NCBI GenBank assembly: GCA_002385985.1
Contig: DGEO01000042.1
Location: 1-64,000, forward strand
Direction: 5' to 3'
DNA length: 64,000 nucleotides
DNA from: Anaerolineaceae bacterium UBA3924
GTDB taxonomy: Bacteria; Chloroflexota; Anaerolineae; Anaerolineales; Anaerolineaceae
The number at the start of each line of letters is the position of its first letter. Position 1 is the stretch's first letter. Shown here piece by piece: positions 21,215-30,532 of this stretch. Below the pieces are notes generated by a model. That model was not told where the DNA came from. It was given only the letters and a program-made list of their open reading frames with translations, and made no database searches. A program made the position numbers and the translations under genes.

Positions 21215-24013
21215 ATGCCCTCACTGGTAGCCCTGGACCTGGAAACGACCGGCCTCGATCCCTCCACCGACGCGATCATCGAAATCGGGGCGGTTCGCTT
21301 TAACGGATCCCGGGTGGAGGCGGAGTTTAATACGCTGGTCAACCCCAACCGGCCCATCCCCGCCTTCATCACCCAGCTGACCGGCATCAACAATGAAATG
21401 GTACGCAATGCCCCGCCGTTCGGAGCGGTGGCCCGGCAGTTGGCCGATTTCATCGGCGACTCGCCGGTGGTGGCCCACAACGCCCGCTTTGACGTCGGGT
21501 TCCTGCAGAAGCGCGGGCTGCTCCCCTATAACGATGTGATTGACACCTATGAGCTGGCCGCGGTGATGATGCCTACCGCCAGCCGCTACAACCTGGGTTC
21601 GCTGGGGCAAATCCTGGGCATCCTGATCCCCAACTCGCACCGGGCGCTGGATGATGCCCGGCTGGCCCACGCGGTCTACTGGCGGCTGTTCCAGAAGGCC
21701 ATGGAGCTGCCGGTGGACATCATCGCCGAGTTCGTCCGCCAGAGCGAGCATCTGGACTGGGACGCGGCGAACGTGTTCCGCCAGGTGCTAAAAGAGCGCG
21801 CCCGCCAGCCCATCGCCCCGCGCAGGGTGGACGGTCACAGCCTGGAAGGGCTGTTCCAGACCGAGAAGGTGCTGCTGGCGCCGGAGATCAACGCCCGCTG
21901 CCAGCCGGCGCCGCTGGACATCGACGAAGTCGCTGCGCACCTGGAACATGGCAGCGATTTTTCACGGCACTTCCGCCAGTTCGAATCGCGCCCGCAGCAA
22001 ACCCAGATGCTGCGGGCGATCTGCGAAGCGCTGAACGGGCACCGGCACCTGCTGGTGGAAGCCGGAACCGGTACGGGGAAATCCTTCGCTTACCTGATCC
22101 CCGCCGCCATCTGGGCGGTGGAAAACAACACCCGGGTGATGGTGTCCACCAACACCATCAACCTGCAGGACCAGCTGATCAAGAAGGACATCCCTGACCT
22201 GTGCGCCGCGCTCAAACTCGACCTGCGCGCCACGGTGCTGAAAGGGCGGAACAACTACCTCTGCCCGCGCAGGCTGGAGGCTCTGCGCCAGCGCGGCCCC
22301 GAAAACCCGGATGAGATGCGCATCCTGGCCAAACTCCTGGTCTGGATTGAGCAGGGCGGCCAGGGCGACCGGCATGAGATCAACCTGAACGGCCCGGCCG
22401 AACGCGACCTGTGGAACCGGCTTTCGGCGGACGATGAAACCTGCCAGCCGGAGGTCTGCCTATCACGACGCGGCGGGCTGTGCCCCTTCTACAAGGCCCG
22501 CATGGAGGCCCAGAACGCGCATCTGGTGGTGGTCAACCATGCCCTGCTGCTGGCCGACGCCGTCTCCGGCAGCCGGGTGCTGCCCGAGTACGAGTATCTG
22601 ATCATCGACGAGGGCCATCACATCGAGTCCGCCACCACCAACGCGCTCTCCTACCAGGTGAGCCAGACTGACCTGCAGCGCATGCTGCGTGAGCTGGGCA
22701 GCTCGTCCACCGGCATCCTGGGCCGGCTGCTGCGCGTGCTGCAGGGTGAGGTTCGCCCTTCGGACCTGGCGGTCATGCACGCCGCCGTCGATAAAGCCAC
22801 CGATGCCGCCTTCCGCCTGGAGCGCGACCTGCGCCAGTTCTTCGCCAGCATCGAAAACTTCATGGAAAGCATGCGGGAGGGCCAGCCGGTGAGCGGCTAC
22901 GGGCAGACCCAGCACCTGTTACCCTCCACCCGCCGCCTTCCCGCCTGGGATGAGGTGGCCATCACCTGGGACAACACCCAGACGACCATGAACCAGCTGC
23001 TGGAGCACATCGACAGGATCCACAGCTCCATTGGCGTGCTGCAGCCCGAGCCTGGCCCCGACCTGGAAGATGTGTCTGGCAGTCTGGGAAACCTGTACCG
23101 GCGGCTGTGTGAAGCCCGCGAATACCTGGTGGCCATCATCGCCGAGCCGAAATCATCCGAGGTGTACTGGGTGGAAATTCACCCCAACAATTACCACCTC
23201 TCGCTGCAGGCCGCCCCACTGCACGTGGGCGAACTCATGGAGCGGTATCTGTGGAACGAGAAGTCCAGCATCATCCTGACCTCGGCCACGCTGACCACCC
23301 AGGGCGAGTTTGATTACCTGCGCGGCCGTTTGAACGCTGCAGAAGCGGATGATCTGAAGGTGGATTCGCCCTTCGATTACGAAAACGCCGCTCTGCTCTA
23401 CCTGGTCAACGACATCCCCGAGCCGTCTGACGCCAGCCGCTTTCAGCGATCCGTCGAGAAGGCCCTGACCTCGCTGGGGAAGGCCACCGGCGGGCGCATG
23501 CTGGCGCTGTTCACCTCCTACGCGCAGCTCAAGCGCACCTCGCAGGCCATCGGCCCCGTCCTGGCCGAGCAGGGAATCGAGGTCTACGAACAGGGCGAAG
23601 GCGCTTCGGCCAGCACCCTGCTGGAGACCTTCCGCGAGGCCGAAAAAGCCGTCCTGCTGGGCACCAAGGCCTTCTGGGAGGGCGTGGACATCCCCGGCGA
23701 CGCACTGTCGGTGCTGGTGATTGTCAAACTGCCCTTCGACGTGCCCACCGAGCCGATCATCGCCGCCCGCGCCGAGACCTTCGAGGACCCCTTCAACGAG
23801 TACAATCTGCCCGAAGCCATCCTGCGCTTCCGCCAGGGCTTCGGCCGGCTGATCCGCACCCAGTCCGACCGGGGCGTGGTGGTCATCCTGGACCGCCGCA
23901 TTCTCACCAAGCACTACGGGCAGTCCTTCCTGAGCTCGCTGCCCAAATGCAGGGTGGTATCCGGCTCGCTGCACAATCTCCCCGCCACTGCATCGCGCTG
24001 GCTTAACCTGTAA
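21215..24013 (+). CDS. dinG: DnaQ-like exonuclease fused to DinG/XPD-type helicase
   Basis: A 5'-3' superfamily 2 helicase with an N-terminal 3'-5' exonuclease domain, the form common in Gram-positives. From the leaderless ATG (MPSLVALDLETTGLDP) it has 932 residues. Exonuclease motifs are ALDLETTGL, VVAHNARFDVGFL and HRALDDARLA (DEDDh). Helicase motifs are EAGTGTGKSFAYLIP near residue 287, STNTINLQDQL, IIDEGHHIES near 463 and the C-terminal RQGFGRLIRTQSDRG. Cysteines NYLCPRR, CQPEVC and GLCPF fit the 4Fe-4S cluster of XPD-type enzymes. It probably unwinds damaged or R-loop DNA. Confidence 0.93.
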   Translation: MPSLVALDLETTGLDPSTDAIIEIGAVRFNGSRVEAEFNTLVNPNRPIPAFITQLTGINNEMVRNAPPFGAVARQLADFIGDSPVVAHNARFDVGFLQKRGLLPYNDVIDTYELAAVMMPTASRYNLGSLGQILGILIPNSHRALDDARLAHAVYWRLFQKAMELPVDIIAEFVRQSEHLDWDAANVFRQVLKERARQPIAPRRVDGHSLEGLFQTEKVLLAPEINARCQPAPLDIDEVAAHLEHGSDFSRHFRQFESRPQQTQMLRAICEALNGHRHLLVEAGTGTGKSFAYLIPAAIWAVENNTRVMVSTNTINLQDQLIKKDIPDLCAALKLDLRATVLKGRNNYLCPRRLEALRQRGPENPDEMRILAKLLVWIEQGGQGDRHEINLNGPAERDLWNRLSADDETCQPEVCLSRRGGLCPFYKARMEAQNAHLVVVNHALLLADAVSGSRVLPEYEYLIIDEGHHIESATTNALSYQVSQTDLQRMLRELGSSSTGILGRLLRVLQGEVRPSDLAVMHAAVDKATDAAFRLERDLRQFFASIENFMESMREGQPVSGYGQTQHLLPSTRRLPAWDEVAITWDNTQTTMNQLLEHIDRIHSSIGVLQPEPGPDLEDVSGSLGNLYRRLCEAREYLVAIIAEPKSSEVYWVEIHPNNYHLSLQAAPLHVGELMERYLWNEKSSIILTSATLTTQGEFDYLRGRLNAAEADDLKVDSPFDYENAALLYLVNDIPEPSDASRFQRSVEKALTSLGKATGGRMLALFTSYAQLKRTSQAIGPVLAEQGIEVYEQGEGASASTLLETFREAEKAVLLGTKAFWEGVDIPGDALSVLVIVKLPFDVPTEPIIAARAETFEDPFNEYNLPEAILRFRQGFGRLIRTQSDRGVVVILDRRILTKHYGQSFLSSLPKCRVVSGSLHNLPATASRWLNL

Positions 24014-24092
24014 ACCAGATTACACCTGTCCGGAAATCGAATCCCGGGGCATAATAGGAGTAATCTATATTTCACATGTATGGGATGAACTG

Positions 24093-24818
24093 ATGACCAA
24101 TCCGCTAGCCCCGGTGGGCAGCCCAATGTCACTGGAAAAGCAGGCCTACGATGCCATCAAGGCGGCGCTGCTGACCTTTCGCCTGCCCCCTGGCGATTCT
24201 CTGGTGGAAACCGACCTTGCCCGGCAGCTCGGCATCAGCAAGACCCCGGTTCGCGACGCTCTTTCGCGCCTGGAAAAAGAGGGTTTCATCGAGAAGATCC
24301 CCTACAAAGGCTACCGCGTGGTCGAAATCTCCATCGACGCCATGGAAGAGATCTTCGAAATCCGCGCGGTGCTTGAAGGGCTGTCCGCCCGGCAGGCGAC
24401 GATTAACTTCCGCTCCGAGGATATCCAGCAAGCAGAGAATCTGATTGCGCATCACCGCGAAGCGCTGGAAGCCAAAAACTACCCGCAGGCCGGTGTGTTC
24501 AACAGCCGCTTCCACAGCCTGCTGCTGGAGCGCTCCGGCAACCGCTTTTTGAAGCAGATCCTGGCCAACCTGGACGATCACCTGCAGCGCTACCGGGTGC
24601 TGTCCAACTTCCAGGTCGGGCGCAAGCTGAAATCCGTCGAGGAGCACCGGCAGGTGCTGGCCGCCATCAAAGCCAGGGACGCGGAGCAGGCCGAACAGGC
24701 CATACGCGAGCACCTTACCAGCGTGCTCCAGGACCTGAAGGCGCAGGACTTCTCCGAGCTGATCGAGCGCGTGCAGTCCCAGCCGGTGGAAGCGCCGGAC
24801 ACCCGGCTGGTGGAATAG
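24093..24818 (+). CDS. GntR-family (FadR subgroup) transcriptional regulator
   Basis: Residues ~12-80 form a winged helix (QAYDAIKAALLTFRLPPGDS, then LVETDLARQLGISKTPVRDA, LSRLEKEGFI). Residues ~90-225 form an all-helical FCD ligand domain with the metal-type His pattern (FHSLLLERSG, EEHRQVLAAI, AIREHL). Its length of 241 is typical. It lies 90 nt before alr on the same strand, which suggests but does not prove a regulatory link. GATTACACCTGT at 24018-24029 is repeated before the XRE-cupin gene. FCD regulators usually bind small carboxylic acids; the effector is unknown. Confidence 0.9.
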   Translation: MTNPLAPVGSPMSLEKQAYDAIKAALLTFRLPPGDSLVETDLARQLGISKTPVRDALSRLEKEGFIEKIPYKGYRVVEISIDAMEEIFEIRAVLEGLSARQATINFRSEDIQQAENLIAHHREALEAKNYPQAGVFNSRFHSLLLERSGNRFLKQILANLDDHLQRYRVLSNFQVGRKLKSVEEHRQVLAAIKARDAEQAEQAIREHLTSVLQDLKAQDFSELIERVQSQPVEAPDTRLVE

Positions 24819-24908
24819 CGCAGCACCGCTTACTCCACGGGGGATCGAAATGCGCGCTCCCTGCCTTTCTCCCTTCCACCCGCAAACTTGCCAAACCGGA
24901 GGTCAGGC

Positions 24909-26039
24909 TTGACCGCGCCAGACCATTCACGCTTTCCCCCGGCCCCGACCTGGCTGGAGATCAACCTGGGCGCGGTGCGGCGCAACACTGCCGCGGTTCT
25001 GCGTCACACCGGCCAGCCGCTGATGGCGGTGGTTAAAGCCGATGCCTACGGCCTGGGCGCAGCAGCAATCAGCCGGGCTGCGCTGGAAGCCGGGGCGGCA
25101 TGGCTGGCAGTGGCCCGCTGCTCCGAGGGGCTGGAGCTGCGCCGGGCCGGGATTCAGGCCCCCATCCTGGTGTTCGGCATGGCCGTGCCCGCCGAAGTCG
25201 ACGCTGCCCTGGCGAACAACCTGACCCTCACTCTTTACAACCGAGAGTCAGCCGATCTGATCGCACAGCGGGCCGCGGCGCTGGGGCTGACCGCCCGGGT
25301 GCACCTCAAGGTCGATACCGGCTTCGGGCGCATGGGCGCGCTGCCCGACCAGGCCCTCGATCTTGCAGGCTATGCGCAGTGCCTGGGCGGTATCCAGCTG
25401 GACGGGCTGTACAGCCACCTGGCCATGGCTGACGAAGCCCCCGACCACCCGCTGACCCGGCAGCAGATCGAACGCTTCACCGGGGTGCTTGCCGCGCTGC
25501 GCGCCGCCGGGCACGATCCCCGCTGGGTGCATCTGAGCAACTCGGCCGCAGCGTTTCTACTCCCCGAGGCCCACTTCAACCTGGTTCGCACCGGCAGCGC
25601 GCTGATCGGCCTGCTGCCGGCCTATTTCTTGCCGCTGCCCGCCGAACTGGAACGGGCCGTGACCTGGAAGGCCCTGATCGCCGACACGAAGGCCCTGCCC
25701 GGGGGCTGGGCGGTCGGCTACGGGCAAACAGAACGCCCCGAACCGGGTGAAGCGATCGGGGTGCTCTCCGTTGGCTATGGGGACGGCTTCCGGCGCGCGC
25801 CGGGCAACGTGGTGCTGGTTCACGGCCGGCGGATCCCGGTGATCGGCCGGGTCAGCAGCGACCTGACCACGCTGCGGCTGCCGCCTGGCTTCCCGCCAGC
25901 CCGCGAGGCCGTGCTGATCGGGCGTCAGGGCCAGGAAGCCATCTACGCGGAAGAACTGGCGAAGCGCTGGGGCTGCTCGCAGTCTGCTGTGCTTTCAGGG
26001 ATCAGCCCGCGGGTTCCGCGCGTGTATCTCGAGGAGTGA
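24909..26039 (+). CDS. alr: Alanine racemase
   Basis: This PLP enzyme makes D-alanine for peptidoglycan. The start is best placed at a TTG (24909), because GGAGG (24898-24902) lies 6 nt upstream; an earlier in-frame TTG at 24888 lacks a site. The 376 residues contain MAVVKADAYGLGA (PLP lysine), HLKVDTGFGRMG, GLYSHLAMADE and SVGYGDGF. The catalytic Tyr region reads AVGYGQTERPEPGEAIGVLS. It is one of several cell-wall genes in the window (murI, class A PBP, amidase, L,D-transpeptidase). Confidence 0.95.
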   Translation: MTAPDHSRFPPAPTWLEINLGAVRRNTAAVLRHTGQPLMAVVKADAYGLGAAAISRAALEAGAAWLAVARCSEGLELRRAGIQAPILVFGMAVPAEVDAALANNLTLTLYNRESADLIAQRAAALGLTARVHLKVDTGFGRMGALPDQALDLAGYAQCLGGIQLDGLYSHLAMADEAPDHPLTRQQIERFTGVLAALRAAGHDPRWVHLSNSAAAFLLPEAHFNLVRTGSALIGLLPAYFLPLPAELERAVTWKALIADTKALPGGWAVGYGQTERPEPGEAIGVLSVGYGDGFRRAPGNVVLVHGRRIPVIGRVSSDLTTLRLPPGFPPAREAVLIGRQGQEAIYAEELAKRWGCSQSAVLSGISPRVPRVYLEE

Positions 26040-26074
26040 CCGCCCGGATCAGGCCAGCCCTCCGGTGCCGCGGA

Positions 26075-26755
26075 TCAGGCTTCCTCCTCGCCGCCGGCCG
26101 CAGGAGCAGACATACCTTCCAGCCCGTCCGGGATTCCCTCGCCGGCCTCCTCCGCGCTGACCGAAGCCACGTGGAAGGAGCTGGGGGTCTCGCTTTCATC
26201 GTAACCTGAGATCACCACGATCCCCTTCGACTGGCCGCTTTCCAGATTGCGCCAGCGGTGCATCAGGCGGGCGGCAAAGAGCAGGCTGTCCCCCGGCTCC
26301 AGCAGGAAGCGCTCGCCGTCCACCTCGTACTCAATCTTGCCCTGCAGGCAGTAAATCAGTTCATGTCCGGTGTGCAGCATGCCGTGCGGCCCGCTGGTGG
26401 CCCCTCCTTCCAGCGTGATCAGGAAGGCGTCCACCCGGCCTTCGAAGCGCTCGCCGCCCAGGCCTTCCCACCTGCCGCGCATAAAGGTCAGCTCGTTGCG
26501 GTCGCCGGCCTTGCTGAACACGATGCGGCTCCTCACCGGCTCTTCTCGGAAGAAGGCCGTGATCGGCACGCCCAGCGCATTGGCCAGTTTGCTCAGTGTG
26601 CTGACGGAAGGCGAGGTCAGCCCGCGTTCGATCATTGACAGCGCGTTGGCCGACAGCCCGCTTTCCCGCGCCAGGGCGCGCATGGATACTCCGCGCTCGC
26701 CCCGCAACACCCTCAGGCGCTCACCCACATTCACTGAACTTGGCTCATTCTCCAT
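26075..26755 (-). CDS. XRE-family regulator with C-terminal cupin domain
   Basis: From the ATG at 26755 (MENEPSSVNVGERLRVLRGE), which follows GGAGGTGAGG, the protein has 226 residues. Residues ~8-65 form a helix-turn-helix (GVSMRALARESGLSANALSM, then IERGLTSPSVSTLSKLANAL). A cupin domain lies at ~110-185 (HTGHELIYCLQGKIEYEVDG, FLLEPGDSLLFAA, HRW). This pairing is typical of regulators of amino-acid or polyamine metabolism that sense a small ligand. An inverted repeat over its promoter suggests autoregulation. It is downstream of fhs but separated by a terminator. Confidence 0.9.
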   Translation of the reverse strand: MENEPSSVNVGERLRVLRGERGVSMRALARESGLSANALSMIERGLTSPSVSTLSKLANALGVPITAFFREEPVRSRIVFSKAGDRNELTFMRGRWEGLGGERFEGRVDAFLITLEGGATSGPHGMLHTGHELIYCLQGKIEYEVDGERFLLEPGDSLLFAARLMHRWRNLESGQSKGIVVISGYDESETPSSFHVASVSAEEAGEGIPDGLEGMSAPAAGGEEEA

Positions 26756-26812
26756 CCTCACCTCCGTACTAGTCAGGATCCTACCGCGCCGGCAGGGCGT
26801 TACCGCAACCAG

Positions 26813-26846
26813 CCTGTATTCCAATTATACGTATTTCGGATACAGG
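26813..26846 (-). promoter_or_regulatory. Probable promoter/operator of the XRE-cupin gene
   Basis: CCTGTAT (26813-26819) and ATACAGG (26840-26846) form an inverted repeat 20 nt apart, flanking a TATAAT on the minus strand (26824-26829). A symmetric site around the -10 suits repression by a dimeric HTH protein such as the one encoded next to it. No strong -35 box is seen. Confidence 0.5.
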
Positions 26847-26880
26847 TGTAATCGTTTTTGGGACAACCCCGGCACCCGAT

Positions 26881-26907
26881 GAGAAAAGAGGCGCCCATAG
26901 GCGCCTC
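26881..26907 (-). terminator. Intrinsic terminator of fhs
   Basis: GAGGCGCC-CATA-GGCGCCTC is a perfect 8-bp GC-rich stem (26888-26907), followed on the minus strand by TTTTCTC. It lies 20 nt beyond the fhs stop. Confidence 0.8.
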
Positions 26908-26926
26908 CTGCATACTCCAGCCAGCC

Positions 26927-28852
26927 TCAGGAGAGGCCCAGCACTTCGCCCGTTTCCAGGTCCAGATCGATGTCGTAGTAACCCGGGCGGGTCGGCAGGC
27001 CCGGCATGGTGCTCATCGTCCCCAGCAGCGGGTAAATGAATCCGGCGCCGACCGAGGCGCGGATGTCGCGCACCAGGATGCGGTAGTTTGAAGGCACGTT
27101 CTTGAGCTCCGGGTCGTGGCTGATCGACAGGTGAGTCTTAGCCATGCAGATCGGGATCCTGTCAAAGCCCAGTCGGGTGTACTCTGCGATGCGCTTCTCC
27201 GCCACCGGGGTGTAATCCACGCCGTCGGCGTTGTACACTTCGCGGGCGATGATCTCGATCTTCTCCTTGATGGGCAGGTCCAGCGAGTAGAGGTATTTGA
27301 AATCGGAGGGCTGCTCGGCCGCCTTCACCACCGCTTTGGCCAGCTCGATCGCCCCGGCGCCGCCTTTGGCCCAGTGATCGGTCATCACCGCGTCCAGCGC
27401 GCCGGCCTCCAGGGCCGCCTTGCGCACCAGTTCAATCTCCGCATCGGTGTCCGTCGGGAACTTGTTAATCGCCACCACCACCGGTACGCCAAACTTGCGG
27501 GCGGTGCGGATGTGATGCACCAGATTGGCCGTCCCGGCGCTGAGCAGCTCCAGGTTCTCCTCGGTATAGGCCCGGTCCAGCGGGCGGCCGGCGACCACTT
27601 TCGGCCCGCCGCCGTGCATCTTCAGCGCGCGGATGGTGGCCACCACCACCGCCGCATCCGGCCGCAGCCCGGAATAGCGGCATTTGATGTCGAAGAACTT
27701 CTCCATGCCCATGTCGGAACCGAAGCCGGACTCGGTGAGCACGTAATCCGCCAGCTTCAGCCCGATCATGTCGGCGATGATGGAGCTGTTGCCGTGGGCA
27801 ATGTTGGCAAACGGGCCGGCGTGCACGAAGACCGGCGTGCCTTCCAGGGTCTGCATCAGGTTGGGTTTGAGCGTGTCCTTCATCAGCACGGTCATCGCGC
27901 CAGCCACGCCCAGGTCGTCCGCGGTCAGCGCCTCGCCGCTCTTTGAAGTGGCGAATACGATACGGCCGATTCGTTCGCGCATGTCGCGCATGTCCGTCGC
28001 CAGCGCCAGGATGGCCATCAGCTCCGAGGCTACCGAGATGTCAAAGCCGGTTTCGCGGGTGAAGCCCTTTTCCTGCGGGCCCTGACCGATGGTGATGCCG
28101 CGCAGCATGCGGTCGCTGGTGTCCATCACCCGCCGCCAGGTGATGGTTTCGGGGTCAATGTCCAGGCGCACGAACCGGCTGCGCTGCTCGGGGGTCATTT
28201 CGTCGGGATCGTCGGTCTCGATCCCCAGTTTGGCCTTGCGGGCCAGCATGTTGATGGCGAAGTGGCGTTTGCCCTTCTTGTCCTTCGGGAAGAGTCGCTC
28301 AAACAGCTGGTCATCGGTCTGCGTTGACTCGTGGAACATACGCGTGTCGATGGCCGCTGCCATCAGGTTGTTCGCCGCGGTGATGGCGTGAATGTCGCCG
28401 GTCAGGTGCAGGTTGAACTCCTCCATCGGGACCACCTGGCTGTACCCGCCGCCGGCCGCGCCGCCCTTGATGCCAAAGGTCGGCCCCTGGCTGGGCTGGC
28501 GAATGGCGGTGATAACGGTGTAGCCCAGGTGCGCTCCCAGCGCCTGGCTCAGGCCGATGGTGGTGGTCGTTTTGCCCTCACCCAGAGGCGTCGGCGTGAT
28601 CGCGGTCACATCAATATACTTCCCATTCGGGCGATCCTTCAGCCGCTCGAGGACCTCCAGGCGGACCTTCGCCTTGTACGGGCCGTAGAGTTCGATTTCG
28701 TCAGGTTGAAGACCGAGCTCCTCCGCGACTTCAACGATGGGCTTTAATTCTGCGGCTTTCGCAATTTCGATATCCGGCGGGACGGGGTCCTGCGGGTGGA
28801 TTTTGATGGCGCGAAAGGGACGATGTCCGGCGATCACGGTTTTTTCGTTCAT
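26927..28852 (-). CDS. fhs: Formate--tetrahydrofolate ligase
   Basis: Fhs makes 10-formyl-THF from formate, ATP and THF and feeds purine, fMet and acetyl-CoA-pathway carbon. The start is the ATG at 28852 ([18 protein letters not shown]); the frame upstream begins in a TTG that overlaps the AAGGAG ribosome site. The 641-residue protein is larger than the ~555-residue clostridial form. It contains [20 protein letters not shown] near 95, [20 protein letters not shown] and the C-terminal [17 protein letters not shown]. It stands alone, without folD or other one-carbon genes beside it. Confidence 0.97.
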   Translation of the reverse strand: MNEKTVIAGHRPFRAIKIHPQDPVPPDIEIAKAAELKPIVEVAEELGLQPDEIELYGPYKAKVRLEVLERLKDRPNGKYIDVTAITPTPLGEGKTTTTIGLSQALGAHLGYTVITAIRQPSQGPTFGIKGGAAGGGYSQVVPMEEFNLHLTGDIHAITAANNLMAAAIDTRMFHESTQTDDQLFERLFPKDKKGKRHFAINMLARKAKLGIETDDPDEMTPEQRSRFVRLDIDPETITWRRVMDTSDRMLRGITIGQGPQEKGFTRETGFDISVASELMAILALATDMRDMRERIGRIVFATSKSGEALTADDLGVAGAMTVLMKDTLKPNLMQTLEGTPVFVHAGPFANIAHGNSSIIADMIGLKLADYVLTESGFGSDMGMEKFFDIKCRYSGLRPDAAVVVATIRALKMHGGGPKVVAGRPLDRAYTEENLELLSAGTANLVHHIRTARKFGVPVVVAINKFPTDTDAEIELVRKAALEAGALDAVMTDHWAKGGAGAIELAKAVVKAAEQPSDFKYLYSLDLPIKEKIEIIAREVYNADGVDYTPVAEKRIAEYTRLGFDRIPICMAKTHLSISHDPELKNVPSNYRILVRDIRASVGAGFIYPLLGTMSTMPGLPTRPGYYDIDLDLETGEVLGLS

Positions 28853-28950
28853 CGTTGACTGCTCCTTCAAATTGATGAGTCGATCGATCTAACATGGATA
28901 TTATTAACGAAGGATCGTTGAAACGCAAGTCAAATCACCGGTAAGGTAAT

Positions 28951-28974
28951 AAAAAAAGACCATGAATCATGGTC
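28951..28974 (-). terminator. Intrinsic terminator after tRNA-Leu
   Basis: On the minus strand GACCATG-ATT-CATGGTC is followed by seven T (28951-28957). It begins 7 nt beyond the tRNA 3' end, so the tRNA is probably a single-gene transcript. It separates the tRNA from fhs. Confidence 0.85.
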
Positions 28975-28980
28975 CTCAGA

Positions 28981-29064
28981 TGGGGCGGGCGGGGATCGAA
29001 CCCGCACGACCTTCCGGCCGGCAGATTTTAAGTCTGCTGCGTCTGCCTGTTCCGCCACCGCCCC
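28981..29064 (-). tRNA. tRNA-Leu (anticodon UAA)
   Basis: The 84-nt minus-strand sequence folds as a class II tRNA. The acceptor stem is GGGGCGG/CCGCCCC with discriminator A, the anticodon stem GCAGA/TCTGC has loop CTTAAAA (anticodon UAA), there is a long variable arm, and the T loop is GTTCGATCC. CCA is not encoded (TCT follows), so it must be added by the CCA enzyme. TATACC ending 7 nt upstream (29072-29077, reverse) is a plausible -10. Confidence 0.95.
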
Positions 29065-29289
29065 ATATCAGGGTATAGCGACCCTATTTTACCGCACATT
29101 ACAGGAGATGGGAGGGCGAGTTCCGCCCGCCGGGGCCGGCCGCGTGATCTGACGGATGACTCCAGGCCCCCACGGCACAAAGCAGGTATTCCATTCGGCG
29201 TGTGATTTCCGCACACCAGTGCCCGTTTGGTCCCCAGCCTGTGGTATAATCCCTCCGCTGTTGAGGTACAGGCTGTCGCCGCGGGTTGC

Positions 29290-29318
29290 TTTACGAGAAG
29301 TGATGATCGTGATATAAT
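29290..29318 (+). promoter_or_regulatory. Promoter of rplS; contents of the 29065-29379 gap
   Basis: TTTACG (29290-29295) and TATAAT (29313-29318) are 17 nt apart with TGA before the -10, the same extended form as at rpoB and rpsL. The start should be near 29325, leaving a 55-nt leader. A second extended -10 (TGGTATAAT, box at 29245-29250) lies upstream without a clear -35 box and may be a tandem promoter. Otherwise the 315-base gap between tRNA-Leu and rplS holds nothing I can identify. Confidence 0.7.
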
Positions 29319-29379
29319 CCGCCCTCGCGTCGAATGTTATACACAGCTATTATTTTGGCCCATTGTGGTAAGGAATGAG

Positions 29380-29730
29380 ATGATGAGCGATTTGATCAAA
29401 TCCATCGAGCCGGCGGTCAATCCGAACATCCCCGACCTGCATCCCGGCGATACAGTCAGCGTGCACGTGAAAATCCGCGAAGGCAATCGCGAGCGTATCC
29501 AGGAGTTCAAGGGCATCGTGCTTTACATGCATGGCAACGGTGCCAACTCAACCTTCACCGTCCGCCGGATGGCCTCCAACGGCATCGGCGTGGAGCGCAC
29601 CTTCCTGCTGCGCTCGCCCCGCATCGACAAGGTGGTCGTCGAACGCCACAACGTTGTGCGCCGCGCCAAGCTGTACTACCTGCGCAGCCGCACCGGCAAG
29701 GCCGCCCGCCTCAAGCAGAAATTCAATTAG
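29380..29730 (+). CDS. rplS: 50S ribosomal protein L19
   Basis: L19 sits at the 30S-50S interface. The product is about 116 residues from [20 protein letters not shown], with the family core [20 protein letters not shown] followed by [12 protein letters not shown], and the C-terminal [20 protein letters not shown]. Length is normal. AAGGAA lies 4-8 nt before two consecutive ATGs (29380 and 29383), either of which may be used. The usual partners rpsP, rimM and trmD are not here. A strong terminator follows, so it is a single-gene unit. Confidence 0.96.
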   Translation: MMSDLIKSIEPAVNPNIPDLHPGDTVSVHVKIREGNRERIQEFKGIVLYMHGNGANSTFTVRRMASNGIGVERTFLLRSPRIDKVVVERHNVVRRAKLYYLRSRTGKAARLKQKFN

Positions 29731-29751
29731 TCGATCCTTAACGATTGGCAC

Positions 29752-29782
29752 AGGGTGCAGCTCTTCAGGCTGCGCCCTTTTT
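29752..29782 (+). terminator. Intrinsic terminator of rplS
   Basis: GGGTGCAGC and GCTGCGCCC pair over 9 bp (one G-U) with a short loop and are followed by TTTTT. It lies 22 nt after the rplS stop. Confidence 0.88.
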
Positions 29783-29830
29783 CCTTTATAATCCAACCAA
29801 TCCGGTTTTTCCTTACTATCGCGAGGCCAG

Positions 29831-30532
29831 ATGAACAACCCCCTGATTGGTGTTACCGGCTGGACCAGCCAGGACGAATTTTCCGTCAGGCAGACCTACC
29901 TGCAGGCCATAATCCGCGCTGGCGGGGCGCCGCTGATCATCCCGCCCACCTTCCCCCTGCAGGCGCTGGATGACCTGCTCTCCCGCCTGGACGGCGTGCT
30001 GCTGACCGGCGGCGGGGACATCGACCCGGCCCGCTTCAACGGCCAGCCGCACCCCGAAGTGTACGAGGTCGACCCGCAGCGGGATGAGCTGGAGCTAAGA
30101 CTGGCGAGCCTGGCGGCCGGACGCAGGAAGCCTCTTCTGGGCATCTGCCGGGGATTACAGGTACTCAACGTGGCGCTGGGCGGCTCGCTGCTCACCCACA
30201 TTTCCGAGCAGAAAGACAACGCGCTCAAGCACGACTACTATCCCAACATCCCCCGGGACTACCTGGCGCATTCGATTCACATCTGCTCCAACACCCGCCT
30301 GCTGGACATCCTGGGCACAGCGGAGATTGAAGTCAACAGCCTGCACCATCAGGGCATCGAGCGACTGGCTGCCGGGCTGCACCCGGTCGCCTTCGCCCCC
30401 GACGGGCTGATCGAAGCCGTAGAGCTGCCGGACAGCCCCTTCGGGATGGGCGTCCAGTGGCATCCCGAGTGCCTGCCGGATTCCCTTCCCATGCGGGCGC
30501 TTTTCCAGGCCTTTATCGAGGCGGCCCGGTGA
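29831..30532 (+). CDS. PuuD-like gamma-glutamyl hydrolase (class I glutamine amidotransferase fold, peptidase C26)
   Basis: This family removes gamma-glutamyl groups from amines such as gamma-glutamyl-GABA. The 233-residue protein shows LTGGGDIDPARF near residue 57, EVDPQRDELEL, the nucleophile elbow GICRGLQVLNVALGGSL near 106 (Cys), VNSLHHQGIERLA near 170, and GVQWHPE near 210 (catalytic His-x-Glu). TATAAT at 29787-29792 gives a leader of about 30 nt. Its stop overlaps the murI start by 4 nt (GTGA), so the two are co-translated. The substrate is uncertain; polyamine genes are absent. Confidence 0.9.
   Translation: MNNPLIGVTGWTSQDEFSVRQTYLQAIIRAGGAPLIIPPTFPLQALDDLLSRLDGVLLTGGGDIDPARFNGQPHPEVYEVDPQRDELELRLASLAAGRRKPLLGICRGLQVLNVALGGSLLTHISEQKDNALKHDYYPNIPRDYLAHSIHICSNTRLLDILGTAEIEVNSLHHQGIERLAAGLHPVAFAPDGLIEAVELPDSPFGMGVQWHPECLPDSLPMRALFQAFIEAAR

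Noticed and set aside
29028..29216. A 62-codon minus-strand frame across tRNA-Leu
   Set aside because: It overlaps the whole 5' half of the tRNA gene, and its C-terminus is simply translated tRNA sequence.
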